Below are positions 1 to 6,863 of a stretch of 8,078 nucleotides of DNA, piece by piece (positions within the stretch are counted from its first letter, which is position 1; every line of letters starts with the position of its first letter). Made by a program: the position numbers and the translations under genes. The notes below the pieces were generated by a model. That model worked only from the letters and a program-made list of their open reading frames with translations. It was not told the origin of the DNA and made no database searches. This DNA is from an uncultured Porphyromonadaceae bacterium (lineage in GTDB: Bacteria > Bacteroidota > Bacteroidia > Bacteroidales > Muribaculaceae): NCBI GenBank assembly GCA_947178655.1, contig CAMWZB010000042.1, positions 1 through 8,078 on the forward strand, given 5' to 3'.

Positions 1-760
1 GCTCATGCTCATCCTCTTCGTGGTAGTCGCTCTCCACGGCCTCGATCCATGCGGCCGATCCCGAGACCTGATTGAAGTCGAACGTATGAGTGTTCAGCAG
101 CAGGTTCAGGTCGATGTCGCAGTAGTCGCACTCGATAATCTTTGCCTTGGGCTGCAGGGCCCGGATGATGGCGCGTATGCGTCCGGCTTCTTCGGGTGTG
201 ACTTCCGATATCTTGTTGAGCAGGATGATGTTGCAGAATTCAATCTGCTCGATGACCAGATTCTCGATGTCGTCTTCGGTGATGCTGTCACGCTTGAGAC
301 GGTCGCCGCATCCGAATTCTGAGGCCATGCGCAGTGCGTCGACAACTGTGGCTATGCAGTCCAGACGAGGCACGCCGTTCTCGGTGTACTTGCGTCCCAT
401 CGACGGTATGGAGCATATGGTCTGTGCGATTGGCGCCGGCTCGCAGATACCGCTGGCTTCAATGACTATGTAGTCGAATTTGCCGATGTCCATGATTTCG
501 GCGAGCTGCTCTACCAGGTCCATTTTCAGGGTGCAGCATATGCAGCCGTTCTGGAGCGCCACCAGGTCTCCCTCGTCTTTTTTGCCTACGACGCCGCCTT
601 TCTGAATGAGGGATGCGTCGATGTTGACTTCGCCTATGTCGTTTACGATGACGGCGAATCGGATACCGCGTTCGTTAGTGAGAATACGGTTAAGAAGAGT
701 TGTTTTGCCGCTGCCCAGATATCCTGTGAGCAGCAGCACCGGTGTGTCGTTGTGTTTCAT
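1..760 (-). CDS. CobW/COG0523-family GTP-binding metal chaperone, C-terminus cut off by the window edge
   Basis: The first 253 residues of a G3E-class P-loop GTPase of the CobW/P47K (COG0523) family are present. Members are cytosolic and use GTP to deliver a metal, often zinc or cobalt, to a client protein. Visible motifs are a Walker A loop GYLGSGKT (residues 13-20), the family's metal-binding motif CICC (73-76), a Walker B-like strand DYIVIEASG after residue 98, and an NK guanine-recognition motif (182-183). A His/acidic tract, HEEDEHE, lies at the very edge; such tracts are common metal-binding inserts between the GTPase and C-terminal domains. Family members are usually 320-400 residues, so the C-terminal domain is missing only because the window ends. 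The ATG at 760 is the only sensible start, since the P-loop follows 12 residues later. It is transcribed divergently from the TPR gene. The family is secure, but metal and client cannot be read from the sequence. Confidence 0.95.
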   Translation of the reverse strand, partial: MKHNDTPVLLLTGYLGSGKTTLLNRILTNERGIRFAVIVNDIGEVNIDASLIQKGGVVGKKDEGDLVALQNGCICCTLKMDLVEQLAEIMDIGKFDYIVIEASGICEPAPIAQTICSIPSMGRKYTENGVPRLDCIATVVDALRMASEFGCGDRLKRDSITEDDIENLVIEQIEFCNIILLNKISEVTPEEAGRIRAIIRALQPKAKIIECDYCDIDLNLLLNTHTFDFNQVSGSAAWIEAVESDYHEEDEHE

Positions 761-764
761 ATGA

Positions 765-772
765 CAAAATTA
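765..772 (-). promoter_or_regulatory. Bacteroidetes -7 promoter element for the CobW-family gene
   Basis: Read on the minus strand this is TAATTTTG, an exact match to the Bacteroidetes primary-sigma -7 element TAnnTTTG. Only four bases separate it from the ATG at 760-758, so transcription from it would begin at or next to the start codon and the mRNA would be nearly leaderless. No good -33 TTTG is visible at the expected distance, so the assignment rests on the -7 box alone. Confidence 0.5.
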
Positions 773-834
773 GGCATTTCTGCGCCACATTGTTCCGCGG
801 CTTCCGTTTTTTTGAATATTTTCATAGTTTTAAC

Positions 835-864
835 TTTAAATTTCCTGTCCGTTGCGTACCTTTG
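835..864 (+). promoter_or_regulatory. Bacteroidetes-type promoter of the TPR/barrel/beta-helix/glycosyltransferase operon
   Basis: TACCTTTG at 857-864 matches the Bacteroidetes -7 consensus TAnnTTTG exactly. An A+T-rich stretch lies upstream, and a weak -33-like TTTA at 835-838 precedes the -7 box by 18 bp. Initiation a few bases after 864 would leave a leader of roughly 14 nt before the ATG at 882. No second promoter match is seen between the four downstream genes, so this is the likely operon promoter. Confidence 0.6.
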
Positions 865-881
865 CAGACCATTCACGATTT

Positions 882-3731
882 ATGAGAAGAACGATATTCC
901 TATATATGATGTTTGCCGCCGGAATGGCGTTTCCGGCGGCGGCTTCGGATATGCCCGCTGATGCGGCGCGGCTCTTCGGTGCCGGGCGATACGTGGAGGC
1001 GGAGGCTGCTTACAGGTCTTTCCTTGACGAATGTCCCTATGCTGCTTCGCGAGAGGGGGCCCGCAAAGGTGTGGCCGACTGCCTCTATGCCAGAGGCATG
1101 TATGCCAAGGCTCTGCGCGCATATAGCAAAGTGAACCCTGACGGTCTTACAACGGCTCAGAAGGCCGAATATTGGTATCGCACGGGCATAAGTGCTCTTG
1201 AGGCAGGTGATTCAGGACGAGCAGAAGCTGCCTTCGCCGAGGCTTCGCGCTATGCGGATACCCGTCAGGAAGCGCTGTTCTATCTGGGGCGTATCGCATA
1301 CGACCGCGCAGACTATTCGCGTGCTGCCGACTGCTTTGATAAAGTGAATGTATCACGGGCGCCCGGCAATCTGGCTCCTGTCTATCTCGCCGCCATTGAC
1401 TATGCCCGGGGAAACTATGCCAAGGCTCTGTCGCAGGCCCGTTCTGTCATTAAGCGGGGCGGAGTGCCTGAGGCTGCCATGGCCGAACTCTGCCGCATCG
1501 CCGGCGAGTCGCTCTACCGCACAGGCAAAACCACCGAGGCTGTAAAGTATCTGCGCAGGTATGTGGAGGCTGTCGAAGAGCCTATGCCTTCGTCATTGTA
1601 TATTCTCGGAGCCGATGCGTTCAGCGGTGGCGACTATAAGGGCGCTCTCGAGTATTTCCGTCCTGTAACCGAGCGAGGCTCGGGTGTGCTGCGCCAGTCA
1701 GGTTATCTCTTCGCAGGTCAGTGCCTGCTGAACATGGGTGATGACGCCGCCGCGGCACTGGCTTTCAACAAGGCCGCCGCCACTTCTGAAGACCCTGCCG
1801 TGACCGAGGCCGCGTTCTACAACTATGCCGCGACTCGCGCCCGTGGCGAGGCTGTGCCGTTCGCATCGTCAGCCGGAGTGTTCGAGGATTTTCTCAAGCG
1901 ATACCCCAAGGGTGTGTATTCCGACCGTGTGGCATCGTTCCTTGCTTCCGGTTACATCGCTGACAACGACTATGAGCGGGCCATCGAGCGCCTTCGCGAT
2001 GTGGCCGAGCCATCGGCTGAGATGCAGGCGGCCAAAGTGCGTGTGCTCCTGACTCTTGGCCTCAAGGCACTCCGCGACGGAGATGCTTCGGGCGCCATGC
2101 GCGCGTTCGATGAGGCGCGTTCGGTGAGGATTGACGACACGGCTCTCTCCGCAGAGGTCACGCTCGCGCGGGCCGAGGCATTTGCGCGTCAGAAAAGCGA
2201 CAGGCAGGCCGCGGCACTTTTCCGTGACTATCTGCGCACCGCTCCGGTGTCGGCGCCCAACCGTCCGGTGGCTCTCTACGGTCTGGCCTATGCGCTGTAT
2301 TGCAGCGGCGATGCCGCCGGGGCTGAGGATAATTTCAGGCAGGCCGCACAGAAACTGTCAAGTCCCGAGGCTAAGTCAGATGCCTATAACCGACTGGCCG
2401 ACATACTGGCTGCACGGGCCGATTTCGAAGGGGCGTCAGCCATGTACGGCAAGGCCTGCGACACGAATCCCTCTTCTGCCGACTACGCTGCGCTCAACCG
2501 TGCCCGTATGCGCGGATTCCTGCGAGACTATGAGGGCAAACTCAAGGCCCTCGACAGTTTCGAGCGCGATTTTGCAGGTTCGGTCCTCATGCCTGAAGCC
2601 ATGCTCGAGCGTACTGAAGCTCTCATCAGTCTCGGTCGCAATGCCGAGGCCGTGGGAGTCTACCGCACTCTCATCGACCGCTGGCCGCGCACCGTGCATG
2701 GCCGTCGCGGCTATTTGCAGATGGCAATGACTCTGCTTGATATGGGTCGTGCCTCAGAGGCCGACGACGCTTACCGTCAGGTCATCCGTCTCTATCCCAC
2801 ATCCGAGGAGGCCGCTCAGGCTTCGGCCATACTGCGTGCGCGCTATGCCGAAGAAGGTCGAGCCGACGAGTATCTCGACTTCATGGCCACTGTCGACAAG
2901 GCTCCTCAGACTTCCGGCGATGACGCCGAGGAGCTGGCATACACCTCAGCCTGCAATGCCATGTCGCGCAACGGCGACATCCGACAGCTCGAGCGCTTCG
3001 CTGCGCGCTATCCACAGTCGTCGCATGCTCCCCAGGTTCTTGCGATGCTTCTCGAAGCTGCCACAGCCAAGGGCGACATCCAGCGTGCGGCCGACATCGC
3101 ATCCGAGATACTCGACGGCTATCCCGACAGCTCCGCCGCCCCGCATGCTCTCGCATACATGGCCTCGGCTGCTTCGGCCGAAGGCAGGCTGCCCGATGCA
3201 CTCGAACTGTACTCGAGGCTTGCCGAGCGTGCGTCAGATGCCGCTATGGCCACCGAGGCTCGTCTGGGTCTGATGCGTACTGCCCGTGACATGGGCCGCT
3301 ACGACAAGGCCGGAGAGGCTGCCGATCTGATTCTGGCATCTTCCGCAGCTCCGGCTGCCATGTCGGAGGCCAGATTCACAAAGGCCAAGGCACTCGATGC
3401 CGCCGGCGACATCGACGGCGCTCTTGAAATATGGCTTGATATGTCCGGAACTCCGGCCGAACTCTTCGGAGCCATGAGCGCCTTCGAGGCCGCTTCGGCA
3501 CTGCACGAGCAGGGCAAGGATGACCGTGCTCTGAAAGTGGCGCAGAAGTTCGTGAAGTCAGGTTCGCCGCAGCGCTACTGGGTGGCCCGCGGATTCATAC
3601 TCATCAGCGACATATACACTTCGCAAGGTAAGGATTTCGAGGCTCGCGAGTATCTCGAGGCACTCCGCGATAACTATCCGGGAAGCGAGGCTGATATTTT
3701 CCTTATGATAGAAACACGACTTGAAAAATGA
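882..3731 (+). CDS. Large exported tetratricopeptide-repeat (TPR) protein, probable periplasmic scaffold
   Basis: A 949-residue, almost entirely alpha-helical repeat protein. A signal peptide is visible (residues 1-21: RR, hydrophobic core, then AAA before Ser-Asp), so it is exported; with no lipobox or membrane segment it is probably periplasmic. After that, TPR-like helix pairs fill the sequence, e.g. GRYVEAEAAYRSFLDECP near 35-52, DYSRAADCFDKV near 144-155, DYERAIERLRDVAEP near 363-377, AEAVGVYRTLIDRWP near 588-602 and ASEADDAYRQVIRLYP near 624-639. The chain ends in a charged helix (ETRLEK). ATG 882 is chosen over the in-frame TTG at 852 because it directly begins the signal peptide, while the TTG lies upstream of the -7 box. 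The stop overlaps the next start in an ATGA. I recall long TPR proteins of this type beside outer-membrane proteins in Bacteroidetes, sometimes annotated as putative TonB-system components; that role is unproven. No catalytic motif is visible. Confidence 0.92.
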   Translation: MRRTIFLYMMFAAGMAFPAAASDMPADAARLFGAGRYVEAEAAYRSFLDECPYAASREGARKGVADCLYARGMYAKALRAYSKVNPDGLTTAQKAEYWYRTGISALEAGDSGRAEAAFAEASRYADTRQEALFYLGRIAYDRADYSRAADCFDKVNVSRAPGNLAPVYLAAIDYARGNYAKALSQARSVIKRGGVPEAAMAELCRIAGESLYRTGKTTEAVKYLRRYVEAVEEPMPSSLYILGADAFSGGDYKGALEYFRPVTERGSGVLRQSGYLFAGQCLLNMGDDAAAALAFNKAAATSEDPAVTEAAFYNYAATRARGEAVPFASSAGVFEDFLKRYPKGVYSDRVASFLASGYIADNDYERAIERLRDVAEPSAEMQAAKVRVLLTLGLKALRDGDASGAMRAFDEARSVRIDDTALSAEVTLARAEAFARQKSDRQAAALFRDYLRTAPVSAPNRPVALYGLAYALYCSGDAAGAEDNFRQAAQKLSSPEAKSDAYNRLADILAARADFEGASAMYGKACDTNPSSADYAALNRARMRGFLRDYEGKLKALDSFERDFAGSVLMPEAMLERTEALISLGRNAEAVGVYRTLIDRWPRTVHGRRGYLQMAMTLLDMGRASEADDAYRQVIRLYPTSEEAAQASAILRARYAEEGRADEYLDFMATVDKAPQTSGDDAEELAYTSACNAMSRNGDIRQLERFAARYPQSSHAPQVLAMLLEAATAKGDIQRAADIASEILDGYPDSSAAPHALAYMASAASAEGRLPDALELYSRLAERASDAAMATEARLGLMRTARDMGRYDKAGEAADLILASSAAPAAMSEARFTKAKALDAAGDIDGALEIWLDMSGTPAELFGAMSAFEAASALHEQGKDDRALKVAQKFVKSGSPQRYWVARGFILISDIYTSQGKDFEAREYLEALRDNYPGSEADIFLMIETRLEK

Positions 3732-5386
3732 AAAGATATATAGCTGCTCTTGCTCTGACCCTTGCCGCGCAGTGCACATATACAACTCTGGCCCAGGGTC
3801 TCGCTGCCGAAATCACTGTTGACCGTACAGCCGAGGCTCCGCTCCCGTCGGCTTCGCCACTGCCGTCGGTATTTCCGTCGTTCCCTTCGATGCCGCGTCC
3901 CTCGCTTGACATCTCTCCGGTCCGCTATGCCCACGTCTCGGACTTCGCCCCCGAAGGAGGAGCGTTGCCTCTTCCGGTATTTACCGGGTTGACGCTGTCC
4001 GATTCGCTTCCGGGCTATGCGCTGCTTGGCTACTTCCCCGCTTATAATCTTAAAGCGAGACTGGCCTACCGTCTATACTCCGATGAGGCCACGAGGTTTG
4101 ATGCCGGCGCCGGGTTTGACGGCCATTCCTATCACTTCAGCGGAGCTGACGACATCAGGCATCGTGTCAGCGACAACAACGGCGGCCTGTATCTTCGTAT
4201 GATGCACGACTTCGGGAATGGATGGCTTGGCGGCGTCAGTGGTGCATACAGGCATACTTCACTGACGATGCCGGGCTGTGCCGGGCTCAGCCGGAACAGC
4301 CACATAAACGCCGCCGATGCCGAACTGGCGGTGTCCAACCGCCGTCTGGCCGACTTCAAGGCCCGTATGCGCTACGAGTTCACCGGTGTCGCGGACAGTG
4401 TCTGTGCCAATATGCTCCGTAAACTGCCCGGGGCATCCGACAGCCGCATTGTTCTTGACGCTTCCGTAGGAGTTCCTGTCAGCCGCAGCCATGATGTGAG
4501 CCTTGACTTCGGCGCCGGTCTCGACTATCTCCACTCGAGCGGCTGCTCTGCAGTCAGCATGGACCGGGCCGAAACCACCGATCAGGCCATTGTGAGACTC
4601 AATCCCGCTCTGCGCTATGACGGTCGGCACTTTCTGGCCAAGCTGGGCGTAAGAACCGACATCGGCCTCAATTCGCCGCAGTCGGCCTTTCATATGGCTC
4701 CTGACGTGATGCTGTCGTGGATACCCTCGGGCCGGTTCGCTATTTTTGCCACAGCATCGGGCGGAGAGGAATTCCGCACACTGCGCTGGATGTACGGGCA
4801 AACGCCGTTCAGTCTCGGCGCCATGGCTCCCTTCCGGACATTTGTCCCTCTTGATTCTCGTTTCGGGTTCAATGTCAGGCCTCTGGCTGACTTCACCGTC
4901 GAGCTTTACGGCGGTTATGTGGCCGCGCGTCGCCTGCCGGTATTCAGCATCGATCTCTATGGGTTGCGTCCTGCGGGCTACACCGCATGCAATCTGGCCG
5001 GGTGGAACATCGGCGCCGGCCTGCGCTACGACTTCGGCCGCACAGGTCATGCCGAGGCCGAAGCCCGCCATTACGGCAAGGGAGACCCTGCGTCAGCCGA
5101 TCTCGCACGGACAGTCATCAGCGTGACTCTTGCACTTTCGCCGATGGAGAACCTCGACATCAGTGCCGGCTACACCTTCCGCAGCGGCCGACGCTATCTT
5201 TTCGGAGCATATGAGGGCTGTCTCAGCAATGTGAGCGACCTCAGTCTCGGAGCGTCATACGCCGTGACCCGCCAGTTATCGGTATTCCTTACCTTCGACA
5301 ACATCCTTTGCCGCCGCCACGACATCCTTCCGGGTCTGCGCAGCCGCTCCCTGCACGGTCTCGCCGGTGTAAGCTACCGATTCTGA
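3728..5386 (+). CDS. Outer-membrane beta-barrel protein paired with the TPR gene
   Basis: A 552-residue exported protein. The signal peptide (about residues 1-22) ends with TLA before Gln, a common Bacteroidetes cleavage context. A Pro/Ser-rich linker follows (about 38-58), then alternating hydrophobic/polar segments rich in Gly and aromatic residues from about 95 to the end. The first barrel-like stretch carries GYFPAYNL (101-108). The C-terminus, GVSYRF, ends in the terminal Phe that marks proteins inserted by the BAM machinery, and the last strands resemble those of TonB-dependent receptors. No plug domain, TonB box or carboxypeptidase-like N-terminal domain is seen, so a true TonB-dependent receptor is unlikely. 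The start lies in the 4-bp ATGA overlap with the TPR gene, implying translational coupling and a joint function; a tandem TGA TGA ends the gene. Substrate and role are unknown. The barrel call is strong, a family name is not possible from sequence alone. Confidence 0.88.
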   Translation: MKRYIAALALTLAAQCTYTTLAQGLAAEITVDRTAEAPLPSASPLPSVFPSFPSMPRPSLDISPVRYAHVSDFAPEGGALPLPVFTGLTLSDSLPGYALLGYFPAYNLKARLAYRLYSDEATRFDAGAGFDGHSYHFSGADDIRHRVSDNNGGLYLRMMHDFGNGWLGGVSGAYRHTSLTMPGCAGLSRNSHINAADAELAVSNRRLADFKARMRYEFTGVADSVCANMLRKLPGASDSRIVLDASVGVPVSRSHDVSLDFGAGLDYLHSSGCSAVSMDRAETTDQAIVRLNPALRYDGRHFLAKLGVRTDIGLNSPQSAFHMAPDVMLSWIPSGRFAIFATASGGEEFRTLRWMYGQTPFSLGAMAPFRTFVPLDSRFGFNVRPLADFTVELYGGYVAARRLPVFSIDLYGLRPAGYTACNLAGWNIGAGLRYDFGRTGHAEAEARHYGKGDPASADLARTVISVTLALSPMENLDISAGYTFRSGRRYLFGAYEGCLSNVSDLSLGASYAVTRQLSVFLTFDNILCRRHDILPGLRSRSLHGLAGVSYRF

Positions 5387-5432
5387 TGACGTGCCGAAGG
5401 CAATATTTTAAGGAGCGCTGCGTTATCAATGT

Positions 5433-6863
5433 ATGAAATTTCTCCTTTACATATTCCTTATATTCAGTGCGGTAGTGACTGCAGTGAGCTGCATCGAGGA
5501 CGGAGTGACTAGTTCGCCGTCAGACCGTCCTGTCTTTTCTGTCGATACGCTCAAGATGGGAGATGTATTCTCCGACGACCGTACGCCGACATTCAAGTTC
5601 ACGGTGCATAACCGCCACTCGAAGTCGCTTGTGTTCAGTGATATACGCCTTGGCAGTGATGACGCCGGGTATTTTCGTATCAATGTCGACGGTCTTTCCG
5701 GCTCGTCGTTCGGCGATATCGAGGTGCGCGCCAAGGATTCAATATTCGTCTTTGTCGACGCCCTTCTTCCCGAGACTCCGGGACTGGCCGACGACTACGA
5801 GGCCACGGTAGACTTCACGGCCAACGGCGTGACCGAATCCGTCGTTGTAACGGCACGCGGTGTCAATGCCACACGCATAAGCGGTGACGTTCTTGATGCG
5901 GACACGCGCTTCGTGTCAGGCCGTCCCTACATAGTCTACGACTCTCTTGTAGTGGCTGAAGGCGCGCGCCTCACTCTTGAGGCCGGAACTCGTCTGTGCT
6001 TCCATGACAAGGCCATGCTGGTGGTCCGCGGCTCGCTCTCGGCGGAGGGACGTCATGACGCGCGGGTCGAACTGAGCGGAGACCGTACGGGCAACGTCGT
6101 GTCAGACATCTCGTTCGACATCATGTCGCGCCAGTGGACGGGCGTATTCTTTACCAAAACATCCAAGGGCAACCGCCTCGACAACACCGAGATACGTAAC
6201 ACTGTGCAGGGCGTGGCCGTTCGCGGCGATTCGCTCTCCGACTATTCCGCAGAGCCTCAGCTCACGATGGTCAACACCCGTCTGCGCAACTCTGCCGGCA
6301 CGGTGCTTGAGGCATATCATACGGGCATACGAGCTGTGGGCTGTGAGTTTGCCGAAGGCGGTGCCGGGCTGGTCTATCTTGAAGGCGGCTCCCATTATTT
6401 CAGTCAGTGTACATTTTCGAACAACTATCTGTTCAGTGCCATCAGCGGTGCGGCCGTGCAGCTGGCTCATATCAATGAAGAGACTGACCTCACTCCCGAC
6501 GGAGCCACGGCGATGCCCTATATGAAGGCTACATTCGACAATTCAATCATCTACGGTATAGGTGCCGACATAGCTCCCGGCGACCTTACAGGCTCCGATG
6601 TCTATGTGCGTACATGTCTGCTTAAGAGCGCAGGCACCGACGATGACAATTTCCTGTCGTGTCTTTGGGACAAAGATCCGGTGTTCTACACGGTCCGCAA
6701 CGACTATATCTTCGACTACCGTCTGCGCGACGGCTCCGAGGCTATCGGTGCCGGATATGACGCCTATGTACCTGACGACGCACGGGTCGACGGCTACGGG
6801 CTGACGCGCCAGTCTCCTCCCGACCTGGGCGCTTACGTATACACACCTGAGACGAAAGAATGA
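5433..6863 (+). CDS. Probable surface lipoprotein with right-handed parallel beta-helix domain
   Basis: A 476-residue lipoprotein. The signal peptide ends in lipobox AVSC, so Cys20 should be lipidated. The following Ile-Glu-Asp resembles the acidic export signal that sends Bacteroidetes lipoproteins to the cell surface. Residues about 35-145 look like an immunoglobulin-fold segment of the type that precedes such domains (VFSVDTL, TPTFKFTVHN, FRINVDG, DSIFVFV). Residues about 150-470 look like a parallel beta-helix: short strands with turn Asn/Gly residues (NTEIRNTVQGVAV, MVNTRLRNSAG, CTFSNN). The end, DYRLRDGSEAIGAG ... DLGAYVY, is the usual terminal coil of pectate-lyase-like Bacteroidetes beta-helix proteins. 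No clear lyase or hydrolase catalytic set is recognised, so binding or adhesion is as likely as polysaccharide cleavage. It starts 46 bp after the barrel gene. An AAGGAG sits 17 nt upstream of the ATG, too far for a normal Shine-Dalgarno site. Its stop overlaps the next start (ATGA). Confidence 0.9.
   Translation: MKFLLYIFLIFSAVVTAVSCIEDGVTSSPSDRPVFSVDTLKMGDVFSDDRTPTFKFTVHNRHSKSLVFSDIRLGSDDAGYFRINVDGLSGSSFGDIEVRAKDSIFVFVDALLPETPGLADDYEATVDFTANGVTESVVVTARGVNATRISGDVLDADTRFVSGRPYIVYDSLVVAEGARLTLEAGTRLCFHDKAMLVVRGSLSAEGRHDARVELSGDRTGNVVSDISFDIMSRQWTGVFFTKTSKGNRLDNTEIRNTVQGVAVRGDSLSDYSAEPQLTMVNTRLRNSAGTVLEAYHTGIRAVGCEFAEGGAGLVYLEGGSHYFSQCTFSNNYLFSAISGAAVQLAHINEETDLTPDGATAMPYMKATFDNSIIYGIGADIAPGDLTGSDVYVRTCLLKSAGTDDDNFLSCLWDKDPVFYTVRNDYIFDYRLRDGSEAIGAGYDAYVPDDARVDGYGLTRQSPPDLGAYVYTPETKE

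Noticed and set aside
5..473. Plus-strand open frames opposite the CobW-family gene
   Set aside because: The minus strand here encodes a continuous GTPase with Walker A, CICC and NK motifs, so these are shadows.
2131..2730. 199-codon plus-strand open frame inside the TPR gene
   Set aside because: The translation is Arg/Pro/Ser/Cys-rich out-of-frame product of a TPR gene whose own frame is coherent throughout.
4259..5071. 270-codon open frame antisense to the barrel gene
   Set aside because: It has no start context, signal peptide or recognisable motif, and it lies wholly within a well-supported outer-membrane protein gene. Long antisense open frames are expected in G+C-rich coding DNA.
3728..5386. 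SusC-type TonB-dependent receptor with SusD-like partner
   Set aside because: The barrel lacks plug and TonB box and is about half the usual SusC length; the neighbouring lipoprotein is a beta-helix, not an alpha-helical SusD-like protein.
5387..5432. Separate promoter or terminator between the barrel and lipoprotein genes
   Set aside because: No TAnnTTTG element and no convincing GC hairpin followed by a T-run was found; the closest match, TATTTTAA, lacks the conserved TTTG.
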